Below are positions 6,636-14,133 of a stretch of DNA of 23,016 bases, one piece after another. Position 1 is the stretch's first letter. Each line of letters opens with the position of its first letter. The translations under genes were made by a program, and so were the position numbers. This DNA comes from Tannerellaceae bacterium (lineage in GTDB: Bacteria > Bacteroidota > Bacteroidia > Bacteroidales > Tannerellaceae), in contig JAISRY010000159.1 of assembly GCA_031273385.1 (NCBI GenBank), positions 1 through 23,016 of the forward strand, written 5' to 3'. The notes beneath the pieces are model-generated. The model saw nothing but the letters and a program-made list of their open reading frames with translations, was not told the DNA's origin and did no database searches.

Positions 6636-7651
6636 ACAACCTATTTGTATATTGCGAAATAGAAGACGGTATCGTTGCCGACGTGAGCCTGGAATTGCTC
6701 ACCAAAGGACGTTCACTGGCCGCTGCGCTGGGATGCAGGATGGAAGCCGTCGCCATCGGCCATAACCTGGACGGTATTGCCCGGCAGGTTTTCCCCTACG
6801 GAGTGGAGACGCTTCACCTTTTTGATGACGTCCGTCTCTCCCCCTATACCTCCCTGCCGCATACGGCGATATTGGTTAAGCTGTTTGAAAAGGAGAAGCC
6901 GCAGATCGCCCTCATGGGAGCGACCAGTATCGGGCGAGACCTCGGCCCCCGCGTCTCCTCAGCCCTGGGCAGCGGACTGACTGCCGACTGCACGTCGCTC
7001 GAAATCGGCGACCACGAAGATAAGCGGGAGGGAAAAGTCTATCGAAACCTCCTGTACCAGATTCGTCCGGCATTCGGTGGAAATATCGTAGCGACCATCA
7101 TCAACCCCGAATGTCGCCCGCAAATGGCGACCGTCCGGGAGGGCGTGATGAAGAAAGAGATCCTGGACGCCGCCCATACGGGAGAGGTAAAAAGGCATGA
7201 CGCCGGCAAATACGTAGAGGCTACGGACTTTGCCGTCTCGGTGATCGACCGTCAGATGGAAAAGAGCAAGACAAACATCAAAGGCTCATCCATTATCGTT
7301 TCGGGAGGCTATGGCGTGGGGTCGAAAGAGAACTTCCAACTGTTGTACGACCTTGCCGCCGTCATTGGGGGCGAAGTAGGCGGATCACGCGCGGCGGTAG
7401 ATGCCGGCCTGATCGAACACGAACGCCAGATCGGACAGACCGGCGTAACCGTTCGCCCGAAACTCTATATCGCCTGCGGCATCTCCGGCCAGATCCAACA
7501 TATCGCCGGTATGCAGGAAAGCGCCATCATCATCTCCATCAACAACGACCCGAACGCCCCGATCAACGCCATTGCCGATTACGTGATCACGGGAACGGTG
7601 GAAGAGGTGATTCCGAAGATGATTACCTATTATAAACGTAATACGAAGTGA
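6632..7651 (+). CDS. etfA: Electron transfer flavoprotein, alpha subunit
   Basis: A 339-residue alpha subunit, partner of the preceding EtfB. The N-terminal half has the ETF fold (NNLFVYCEIEDG, then the GATSIGRDLGPRVSSALGSG block). The C-terminal half is the FAD-binding domain: SGGYGVGSKENF, IGGEVGGSRAAVDAG, IGQTGVTVRPKLYIACGISG and INNDPNAPINAIADY, all standard FAD contacts in the family. The frame stays open upstream to 6458 inside etfB, but ATG 6632 is correct because it overlaps the etfB stop as ATGA and gives the normal N-terminus. No iron-sulfur or extra domain is attached. The acyl-CoA dehydrogenase gene begins 15 bp after the stop. Confidence 0.95.
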   Translation: MNNLFVYCEIEDGIVADVSLELLTKGRSLAAALGCRMEAVAIGHNLDGIARQVFPYGVETLHLFDDVRLSPYTSLPHTAILVKLFEKEKPQIALMGATSIGRDLGPRVSSALGSGLTADCTSLEIGDHEDKREGKVYRNLLYQIRPAFGGNIVATIINPECRPQMATVREGVMKKEILDAAHTGEVKRHDAGKYVEATDFAVSVIDRQMEKSKTNIKGSSIIVSGGYGVGSKENFQLLYDLAAVIGGEVGGSRAAVDAGLIEHERQIGQTGVTVRPKLYIACGISGQIQHIAGMQESAIIISINNDPNAPINAIADYVITGTVEEVIPKMITYYKRNTK

Positions 7652-7666
7652 TTCAAATAAAACATT

Positions 7667-9373
7667 ATGGCTAACTATTATTTAGATACTCCCGGGTTAA
7701 AGCACCACCTGCATCATCCGTTGATGAAGCGCATCGTCGAACTGAAAGAGCGGAACTATGCCGACAAGGAAACGTACGATTATGCGCCGGTCGACTTTGA
7801 AGATGCGATGGACAGTTATGAGAAAGTATTGGAAATTGTGGGTGAAATATGCGATGAGATTATCGCGCCGAACGCCGAAGAGGTGGATCACGAGGGGCCT
7901 ACGGTCAGCGATGGGCGCGTCACATACGCCGCCGGTACGCAGGTCAACCTGGACGTCGTGCGCAAAGCCGGACTGATGGGGATCACCATGCCCCGCCGTT
8001 ACGACGGGCTGAATTTCCCCGTCGTCCCCTACATCATGATCGCCGATATGGTCTCCCGCGCCGACGCCGGCTTTGAAAACCTCTGGGGATTGCAGGACTG
8101 TGCGGAAACGCTGTATGAGTTTGGAAACGAAGACCAGCGCAAAAAGTATATCCCCCGCGTATGCGCCGGGGAAACCATGTCGATGGACTTAACCGAGCCT
8201 GACGCCGGTTCAGATTTGCAGTCGGTCATGTTAAAAGCCACCTTCAGCGAAACGGACAATTGCTGGTATCTCAACGGTGTAAAGCGCTTCATCACCAACG
8301 GAGACGCCGATATCCACCTGGTATTAGCCCGTTCGGAAGAGGGGACAAGGGACGGCCGCGGCCTTTCGATGTTCATCTACGACAAAAGGAACGGCGGCGT
8401 AACGGTACGGCGCATCGAAAACAAAATGGGTATCAAAGGCTCTCCCACCTGCGAACTGGTCTACCGCAATGCCAAAGCCGAGCTGTGCGGCGAACGGAAG
8501 CTGGGTCTCATTAAATATGTGATGGGATTGATGAACAACGCCCGCCTGGGCATTATGGCGCAGTCCGTCGGCCTGAGCGAAGCGGCCTACCGCGAGGGTT
8601 TCGCCTACGCCATGGAACGTAAACAGTTCGGTAAAGCCATCATCGAGTTTCCCGCCGTATACGAAATGGTCTCCCTGATGCGCGCAAAAGCAGACGCCTC
8701 CCGCTCCATGCTGTATGAAACGGCGCGGTTCGTCGATATGTACAAAGCATGGGATGATGTCTCCAAAGAGCGGAAACTGGAGCCCGAAGAGCGCCAGGAG
8801 ATGAAGAAGTACAGCAAACTGGCCGACGCATTCACCCCGATGGGCAAAGGAATGACCTCCGAATATGCCAACCAGAATGCCTACGACGCCATCCAGATAC
8901 ATGGCGGTTCGGGTTTCATGAAAGACTATACCTGCGAACGCCTCTACCGCGATGCCCGCATCACCAATATCTACGAGGGAACGACCCAGTTGCAGGTCGT
9001 CGCCGCCATCCGCCATGTCATCACCGGCACCTACCTCGCCCAGATCCGCGAATACGAAGCCATCGGCTACAAGCCGGAACTGGAAGAGCTGAAAAACCGC
9101 CTGATGGAGATGACCGCCAAATACGAAGAGGTAGTCGCCCATGTCACGGAATATAAAGACAACGAATACCTGGACTTTCATGCCCGCCGCCTGGTAGAAG
9201 CCGCCGCCCACTGTATCTTCGGATACCTGCTGCTGCAAGATGCCAATAGGGATGAAGCGTTCAGCCGTTCGGCGCGGGTATATACCGCCTACGGAAGAGC
9301 GGAGGTCGACAAGATCCATTCCTACATCACGACGTTCGACCGGAAAGACTTGGGCTTCTTCAAAATCGTCTAA
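7667..9373 (+). CDS. Acyl-CoA dehydrogenase (long form)
   Basis: An FAD-dependent acyl-CoA dehydrogenase of 568 residues, well above the roughly 380 of short-chain enzymes because of a C-terminal extension of about 110 residues. The N-terminal domain has the substrate/FAD block MSMDLTEPDAGSDLQSV; the middle has RFITNGDADIHLVLARS and NKMGIKGSPTCELVY; the C-terminal helical domain has ERKQFGKAIIEFPAV, QIHGGSGFMKDYTCERLYRD and IYEGTTQLQ. Glu437 in YEGT is at the usual catalytic base position. Next to etfBA it should pass electrons to or from that ETF. Substrate chain length cannot be told; in anaerobic Bacteroidales it may act as an enoyl-CoA reductase in acid production rather than in beta-oxidation (inference). 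Confidence 0.92.
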   Translation: MANYYLDTPGLKHHLHHPLMKRIVELKERNYADKETYDYAPVDFEDAMDSYEKVLEIVGEICDEIIAPNAEEVDHEGPTVSDGRVTYAAGTQVNLDVVRKAGLMGITMPRRYDGLNFPVVPYIMIADMVSRADAGFENLWGLQDCAETLYEFGNEDQRKKYIPRVCAGETMSMDLTEPDAGSDLQSVMLKATFSETDNCWYLNGVKRFITNGDADIHLVLARSEEGTRDGRGLSMFIYDKRNGGVTVRRIENKMGIKGSPTCELVYRNAKAELCGERKLGLIKYVMGLMNNARLGIMAQSVGLSEAAYREGFAYAMERKQFGKAIIEFPAVYEMVSLMRAKADASRSMLYETARFVDMYKAWDDVSKERKLEPEERQEMKKYSKLADAFTPMGKGMTSEYANQNAYDAIQIHGGSGFMKDYTCERLYRDARITNIYEGTTQLQVVAAIRHVITGTYLAQIREYEAIGYKPELEELKNRLMEMTAKYEEVVAHVTEYKDNEYLDFHARRLVEAAAHCIFGYLLLQDANRDEAFSRSARVYTAYGRAEVDKIHSYITTFDRKDLGFFKIV

Positions 9374-9390
9374 CGAGTGTCATGTATATA

Positions 9391-9428
9391 AAAAACGAAA
9401 GCCGCGAGATTCACATCCCACGGCTTTC
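9391..9428 (-). terminator. Terminator of tpx (GNRA-loop hairpin)
   Basis: In minus-strand RNA, 9428-9397 folds as a perfect 14-bp stem (arms GAAAGCCGUGGGAU and AUCUCGCGGCUUUC) around a GUGA tetraloop, followed by GUUUUUU. Two of the pairs are G.U wobbles, which on the plus strand become A.C mismatches. The structure is therefore built for the minus-strand transcript. It starts about 50 bp beyond the tpx stop. It may also weakly stop the plus-strand operon ending at 9373, but no T-run follows in that direction. Confidence 0.88.
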
Positions 9429-9478
9429 TACACTAACCCTTAACTTTAACCAATGAAAAACAATAATCTACTATTTTC

Positions 9479-9979
9479 TCATGTTAATGAAGCAATTGCT
9501 GCCTCGTAGTTTGGTTCTTTTTCTATTTCCGGAACTAATTCCGTATATACTATTTTGCCTTTTTCGTCAATAACGAAAACGCACCTGGCTAACAAGCCTT
9601 TTAAAGGACCTTCAATTAAAAGCATGCCGTAATTATCTTCAAACGATGAGTGACGAAACGTAGATACCGTCGTCACATGATCAATACCTTCCGTCGCACA
9701 GAACCGTCCGTGGGCAAATGGTAAATCTTTGGAGATAGCCAATACGACCGTGTTGGGCAAAGCGGCCGCTTCTTCGTTGAAGCGTCTCACTGACCTTGCA
9801 CATACGGAGGTATCCAAGCTGGGGAAAACATTCAAAACGATTCTGTAACCTTTTAACGTGTCAAATGAAAAATCTGATAGATCACTTCTCACGCCGAAAA
9901 AGTATGGCGCTTCTGAACCTACTTGAGGGATGCGCCCCTTTGTCTGAGTTTTTTTTCCTTTAAATACGACTTCTGCCAT
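9479..9979 (-). CDS. tpx: Thiol peroxidase (Tpx-type peroxiredoxin)
   Basis: A 166-residue atypical two-Cys peroxiredoxin that reduces hydrogen and organic peroxides using thioredoxin. The peroxidatic Cys60 lies in PSLDTSVCA and the resolving Cys94 in GRFCATEGI, matching the two cysteines of E. coli Tpx almost exactly in position. The N-terminal VVFKGKKTQTKGRIPQVGSEAP and the FEDNYGMLLIEGPLKGLLARCVFVID block are standard. No signal peptide is present, so it is cytoplasmic. It stands alone: a near-consensus -7 box is at 10000-10007 and a strong terminator follows. It diverges from rmuC across about 150 bp. Confidence 0.96.
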   Translation of the reverse strand: MAEVVFKGKKTQTKGRIPQVGSEAPYFFGVRSDLSDFSFDTLKGYRIVLNVFPSLDTSVCARSVRRFNEEAAALPNTVVLAISKDLPFAHGRFCATEGIDHVTTVSTFRHSSFEDNYGMLLIEGPLKGLLARCVFVIDEKGKIVYTELVPEIEKEPNYEAAIASLT

Positions 9980-9999
9980 TTTTCTTTTCTTTTACGGAA

Positions 10000-10007
10000 C
10001 TAAGGTA
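10000..10007 (-). promoter_or_regulatory. -7 box for tpx
   Basis: Minus-strand TACCTTAG is one mismatch from TAnnTTTG and lies 20 bp before the tpx ATG. No clear -33 element is found. Confidence 0.35.
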
Positions 10008-10105
10008 ATGCTTTTAATTCATCCTGCTCACTTATAAAACAACAAAAATTCTAAAATGTTTCGTTTTTAATATTATTTAATATATAAAGGCATGGTTATA
10101 ATCTC

Positions 10106-10113
10106 TACCTTTG
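10106..10113 (+). promoter_or_regulatory. -7 box for rmuC; decides the start
   Basis: TACCTTTG matches TAnnTTTG perfectly. Transcription should begin near 10119, which excludes the in-frame upstream ATG at 10092 and supports ATG 10131 as the rmuC start. Confidence 0.55.
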
Positions 10114-10130
10114 CTCAAAATAAACGTAAA

Positions 10131-11300
10131 ATGAATTGGATAATACTGGCGGGTATCATTTTTATTGCTGTTATACAGCTTGTTATATTATTTAATTATA
10201 TTCGGCACGCTTTTGAACGGATAGAGAAGAATTTCAGGGAAGATTTTAGCTTCAACCGTGAAGAGAGCCGCAAGACAGCCAAAGACAACAGGGACGACCT
10301 CTCCCGCGTCATGCACGAATTTCGGGAATCGTTCGAGCGGGGTATCGCCTCGTTTAAACAACAGCAGAAAGAAAAACTGGAAGAGATACGCGTCACGGTG
10401 GATGAGAAATTGCAAAAAACACTGAACGAACGGATCGGGCAATCGTTTCGCCTGGTCACCGAACAGCTGGAAAACGTCCAGAAAGGACTGGGGGAAATGC
10501 AAACGCTGGCGCAGGATGTAGGGGGGCTTAAACGTGTGCTGAGCAACGTCAAGACGCGGGGGAATATCGGGGAGATACAGCTCAGTATGCTGCTCGAACA
10601 GCTATTGGCTCCCGAACAGTATGATAGTAATGTACGCACGCGTAAGGACTCCGACGCCGTCGTCGAATTTGCGGTAAAGCTGCCGGGCAAAGACGATATG
10701 CGCGATTATGTCTACCTGCCCATAGACGCCAAGTTCCCCAAAGATATTTACGAACAATTATTGAACGCCTACGATACGGGCGACACCCGCTCGATCGAGC
10801 TATGCGGAAAGGCGCTGGAGGCCACCGTCAGGAAAATGGCGAAAGAGATCTCCGACAAGTACCTTGACCCGCCCACCACGACCGATTTCGCTATCATGTT
10901 CCTGCCTTTTGAAAGCATCTATGCCGAAATAGTCCGCCGCTCGTCCCTCCTGGAAGACCTGCAACGCAACTACAAAGTCGTCGTGACGGGGCCGACCACC
11001 CTGGCGGCCATCCTGAACAGCCTCCAAATGGGTTTCCGTACCTTAGCCATACAGAAACATTCCGGCGAAGTATGGACCATACTGGGCGCGGTGAAAAAAG
11101 AGTTTGAACTGATCGGCGGTATGCTGCAAAACGCACAGAAGAACCTCAATACGGCAAGCGGGCAAATCGAAAAGGTGCTGGGCGTACGTACGCGGGCGAT
11201 TCAACGCAAGTTGCGGGATGTAGACACCCTGAGCGCACAGGAGGCGCGCGCCGTCATTCCCGAGATAGGCCTGTTGGATGATGAAGATGAAGAAGAATGA
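10131..11300 (+). CDS. rmuC: RmuC-family protein
   Basis: A 389-residue RmuC-family protein. The family has a nuclease-like core and is linked to limiting DNA rearrangement and inversion. An N-terminal membrane helix (about 2-22, WIILAGIIFIAVIQLVILF) is followed by a long charged coiled coil (about 25-130) and the RmuC core (about 140-345), with GNIGEIQLSMLLEQLL, LPIDAKFPKDIYEQLL and FLPFESIYAEI as characteristic blocks. The start at 10131 puts the hydrophobic helix right at the N-terminus and lies downstream of the -7 box. The acidic tail (LLDDEDEEE) is encoded in the 47 bp that overlap, tail to tail, with the MFS gene. Confidence 0.93.
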   Translation: MNWIILAGIIFIAVIQLVILFNYIRHAFERIEKNFREDFSFNREESRKTAKDNRDDLSRVMHEFRESFERGIASFKQQQKEKLEEIRVTVDEKLQKTLNERIGQSFRLVTEQLENVQKGLGEMQTLAQDVGGLKRVLSNVKTRGNIGEIQLSMLLEQLLAPEQYDSNVRTRKDSDAVVEFAVKLPGKDDMRDYVYLPIDAKFPKDIYEQLLNAYDTGDTRSIELCGKALEATVRKMAKEISDKYLDPPTTTDFAIMFLPFESIYAEIVRRSSLLEDLQRNYKVVVTGPTTLAAILNSLQMGFRTLAIQKHSGEVWTILGAVKKEFELIGGMLQNAQKNLNTASGQIEKVLGVRTRAIQRKLRDVDTLSAQEARAVIPEIGLLDDEDEEE

Positions 11301-12429
11301 GGAACAGCAGGCCGGGAACGAAGATGATACCCGCCGAAACGAACAGCGCCGTTTTTAGTGAATACATGTCGTTCAGCCATCCGATATAGGGGGCGATGGC
11401 GGCAAAGAAGAGGCGGATAATGAAGTTGCGGATGGATAATACCGTCGCACGCATGTCTGAAAAGGTGATCTGGTTGATGTATCCTTTCAGTATCGGCGTG
11501 GCAAATCCCCTGAAGATATAGAAAACCAACAGGATAAGCAGGCTGACGTGCGTCAGGTTGCAGGCGAGGGCGATATATCCGCCGACGATGCAGGCGAGGA
11601 TCAGCCCGTTCATCCGTTGCATGCCCAGGCGACGCTCCATACGGTGGGCGTAGAAAGCGGCCGTACCGGCGGTCAGGTTCAGCGCCGTCCAGATGATACC
11701 GAAATGGGAGGTGGGCGTATCGATATGGATGAGGACAGGCTGTACGAACCAGGCCATCATCAGGGTGGCAGAGCCGATCATTCCCGAATACAGGATGTTG
11801 TAACAGATATGCTTGTTGGTCACGAGTGCATACTTGATGATCCGCATGATTTCGGAGAACGGGCCTTGCACACTCTTCCTGCTGCCCAGCTCTTTGAGCA
11901 TAAACGCCGCCGGAATACCGCTAAAGGCGATAACGGCTTGTCCGTAAAAGGGCAGGCGAAGCGAATAGGCCGCCAGGAATCCGCCGATAACGCCTGCGAT
12001 AGCTTCGGCAAAATTCCCCACCATGGTGATACGCCCCTCGTACCGGAGGTATACGCTCTCTTTTCCGTATTCGACGGTTGTGTCGTAGAGCAAGGCCGAA
12101 TCTGCGCCGTTCACCAGTGTTTGTCCGCATCCCAGCAGGATTTCCGCAAGGATGAAATAGGAAAAGGTACCGGTAAGGGAGTAGCAGGCATATCCTGCGA
12201 AAAAGAGCATACACCCTGTGATCAGGCACTTTTTCCTCCCCCAGACGTCGGCCAGGTAGCCGGACGGGATCTCCAGTATGACGGCGGTAACCGAATAGAC
12301 GCTTTTGAGGATAAAGATGTCTTGCAGTTTCAGTCCGTGGTCTTCATAGAAAAGGACGATGATAGGCATTACCAGCGTAAACCATTTGGATAGTTTAATC
12401 AGATAAAGCGCAAATAGGTTTCTTTTCAT
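11254..12429 (-). CDS. Major facilitator superfamily transporter
   Basis: A 391-residue inner-membrane protein with about 12 hydrophobic segments. The loop between helices 2 and 3 carries the MFS motif A in the form GYLADVWGRKK (57-67). The substrate is unknown. It is transcribed away from the nucleotidyltransferase gene at 12533, with the two -7 boxes only about 21 bp apart, so it could be co-regulated with the lipid/phosphodiester cluster, perhaps as an exporter or importer (inference). Its last 47 bp overlap the end of rmuC on the other strand, so the two transcripts collide there. Confidence 0.9.
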   Translation of the reverse strand: MKRNLFALYLIKLSKWFTLVMPIIVLFYEDHGLKLQDIFILKSVYSVTAVILEIPSGYLADVWGRKKCLITGCMLFFAGYACYSLTGTFSYFILAEILLGCGQTLVNGADSALLYDTTVEYGKESVYLRYEGRITMVGNFAEAIAGVIGGFLAAYSLRLPFYGQAVIAFSGIPAAFMLKELGSRKSVQGPFSEIMRIIKYALVTNKHICYNILYSGMIGSATLMMAWFVQPVLIHIDTPTSHFGIIWTALNLTAGTAAFYAHRMERRLGMQRMNGLILACIVGGYIALACNLTHVSLLILLVFYIFRGFATPILKGYINQITFSDMRATVLSIRNFIIRLFFAAIAPYIGWLNDMYSLKTALFVSAGIIFVPGLLFLILLHLHHPTGLSRE

Positions 12430-12464
12430 GAAGGATGTCCGTTCAGTTTATGTAAATGAGTCCA

Positions 12465-12472
12465 CAAAGATA
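12465..12472 (-). promoter_or_regulatory. -7 box for the MFS gene
   Basis: Minus-strand TATCTTTG is a full TAnnTTTG match, 35 bp before the MFS ATG. It faces away from the plus-strand box at 12494-12501. Confidence 0.55.
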
Positions 12473-12493
12473 GGTTGTATTTATTTTTTGATG

Positions 12494-12501
12494 TATATTT
12501 G
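12494..12501 (+). promoter_or_regulatory. -7 box for the nucleotidyltransferase cluster
   Basis: TATATTTG is a full TAnnTTTG match, 31 bp before the ATG at 12533. The nearest upstream TTG is at 12475-12477, slightly closer than the usual spacing. It probably drives the four-gene cluster and perhaps the GH3 gene. Confidence 0.55.
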
Positions 12502-12532
12502 CAAGGTAATCTTTAATTTTAATTAACCTGAT

Positions 12533-13231
12533 ATGAATTATGCCATTATAGCAGCCGGTGAAGGTTCCCGTTTAATACAAGAGGGAGTTAACTCCCCGAA
12601 GCCGTTGGTGTGCGTACAGGGGGTTCCTTTGATCGACCGCCTGGTTAGCCTGTTTATACGATGCGGGGCATCTTCCGTCCATGCCATCGTCAATGAAGAG
12701 ATGAGGGAGGTGCAGGATTATTTGCGAAGCCGGCATTATCCTGTCCCGTTCCATCTGACGGTCAAGTCCACCCCCAGTTCGATGCACAGTTTTTACGAGT
12801 TGATGCCCTATCTTGGGGAGGAGGTCTGCCTGGCTACCGTCGATACCGTCTTCAGGGAAGATGAGTTCGGGCGGTACGTCGACGCTTTCCGGCATGAAGA
12901 GGAGGCGGACGGGTTGATGGCCGTGACCGGTTATGTGGATGATGAAAAACCGTTGTATGTCCATACTACGGGCGAAGATGGGATGATCGATGGCTTTTCC
13001 GACTGTCCGGACGGCGGGAGCCGCTTCGTTTCGGGTGGGCTTTATTGCCTGAAGCGTCCGGCGTTTGACGTCCTGGAGGAGGCTGTCCGGCAGGGCGTGT
13101 CGAGGATGAGGAATTATCAGCGGCTGCTGCTGGAAAGGGGATTGAAGTTGAAAGCATATCCCTTCAGTAAGATCATTGATGTCGATCATGCGGCGGATAT
13201 CGTGAAAGCCGAACAGTTTTTAAACCTATAA
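12533..13231 (+). CDS. Sugar/polyol-phosphate nucleotidyltransferase
   Basis: A 232-residue cytoplasmic enzyme of the GT-A-like NTP transferase fold. It joins a nucleotide, probably CMP from CTP, to a phosphorylated alcohol. The N-terminus IIAAGEGSRL (5-14) followed by SPKPL (21-25) is the nucleotide-binding signature, and Asp104 in ATVDT is placed as the metal ligand. The short length and lack of a hexapeptide tail fit the CTP-using group (inositol-1-phosphate or phosphocholine cytidylyltransferase-like) better than the RmlA/GlmU group. It heads a four-gene string containing a CDP-alcohol phosphatidyltransferase, which makes a CDP-activated product plausible. Substrate identity is inference. 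Confidence 0.8.
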   Translation: MNYAIIAAGEGSRLIQEGVNSPKPLVCVQGVPLIDRLVSLFIRCGASSVHAIVNEEMREVQDYLRSRHYPVPFHLTVKSTPSSMHSFYELMPYLGEEVCLATVDTVFREDEFGRYVDAFRHEEEADGLMAVTGYVDDEKPLYVHTTGEDGMIDGFSDCPDGGSRFVSGGLYCLKRPAFDVLEEAVRQGVSRMRNYQRLLLERGLKLKAYPFSKIIDVDHAADIVKAEQFLNL

Positions 13232-13245
13232 ATACAGCATCATAC

Positions 13246-14133
13246 GTGGAAGAATTAACGATAGCAGGAATCCGGCGAAGGAGTGTGTTTTCCCCCAACC
13301 ATGTGGGGAACGATTCCGCCATCTTTCATTTTACGGCGAAAGAGCTTCGCCGGTTGGGGTGTACGGTCAATGAGTATGCCGAATCCGTTCTTGCGGAGGA
13401 TGATATAGGGGAGCGTTTTATTTTCAATATGGTGCGCGACGGATTATCCGTCAAGAAGCTTCAGCGTTACGAGAACGAGGGGCGGGTGGTCGTCAACTCC
13501 GCTTACGGGATCGAGAACTGCACGCGCGAGAGGATGACCCGCCTGTTGCTGGCCGGTGGCATCCCTTATCCCGAGAGCCTGATCGTGGCGACGAAAGACG
13601 ATTTGACGGCGGCCTTTGAACAGGTGGGCTTTCACAACTGTTGGGTCAAGCGGGGGGACTTTCATGCGATTCACCGCGAAGACGTCACCTACGTCCGTAA
13701 CCGCGAAGAGGCGCAGGGTATTGTGGAGGAGTATGCCATCCGGGGCATCAGGAGCGCCGTGATCAACCGCCACCTGGTGGGCGACCTGATTAAGTTCTAC
13801 GGCGTAGCCGGGACGGATTTCTTTTATTGGTTTTACCCCTCGCCCGAGCATCATAGCAAGTTCGGGCTGGAGCAGATAAACGGGACGGCGAAAGGGATTC
13901 CCTTTGACGAGGCCTATCTCCATACGTTGTGCGCCGAGGCTGCCGGGATATTGAATATCCATATTTATGGCGGGGACTGCATCGTTTCGGAAGACGGCAT
14001 GATCCATATTATCGACTTTAACGACTGGCCGAGTTTTGCGCCTTGCCGGGAGATGGCCGTTCCCTACATCGCCGGGCGAATCTATTCCTTAATCTACACA
14101 TCATGCAAGATAGAAGAAAGAAACCTGATATAA
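13246..14133 (+). CDS. ATP-grasp-like protein
   Basis: A 295-residue protein with ATP-grasp features: a lysine in WVKRGDFHAI (Lys135), LIKFYGV (Lys183), and a C-terminal metal/ATP block with Asp244 (GGDCIV) and Asp257-Phe-Asn259 in IIDFNDWPSF. ATP-grasp enzymes activate a carboxylate, or in the ITPK branch phosphorylate inositol hydroxyls; the D-x-N ending occurs in both groups. The only good start is GTG at 13246, 14 bp after the upstream stop; no ATG lies nearby in frame. The last 31 bp overlap the start of the next gene. Its role in the cluster is unknown: it could be a kinase for the alcohol head group or could join an amino acid to it. Confidence 0.72.
   Translation: MEELTIAGIRRRSVFSPNHVGNDSAIFHFTAKELRRLGCTVNEYAESVLAEDDIGERFIFNMVRDGLSVKKLQRYENEGRVVVNSAYGIENCTRERMTRLLLAGGIPYPESLIVATKDDLTAAFEQVGFHNCWVKRGDFHAIHREDVTYVRNREEAQGIVEEYAIRGIRSAVINRHLVGDLIKFYGVAGTDFFYWFYPSPEHHSKFGLEQINGTAKGIPFDEAYLHTLCAEAAGILNIHIYGGDCIVSEDGMIHIIDFNDWPSFAPCREMAVPYIAGRIYSLIYTSCKIEERNLI

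Noticed and set aside
9453..9509. An 18-residue plus-strand mini-ORF (MKNNNLLFSHVNEAIAAS) after the tpx terminator hairpin
   Set aside because: It has an A-rich leader and an ATG, but overlaps the antisense end of tpx, has no partner gene downstream and is too short to support.
10092..10130. Upstream ATG start for rmuC
   Set aside because: It lies upstream of and overlaps the -7 box TACCTTTG, so it would not be in the mRNA; the later ATG puts the membrane helix at the N-terminus.
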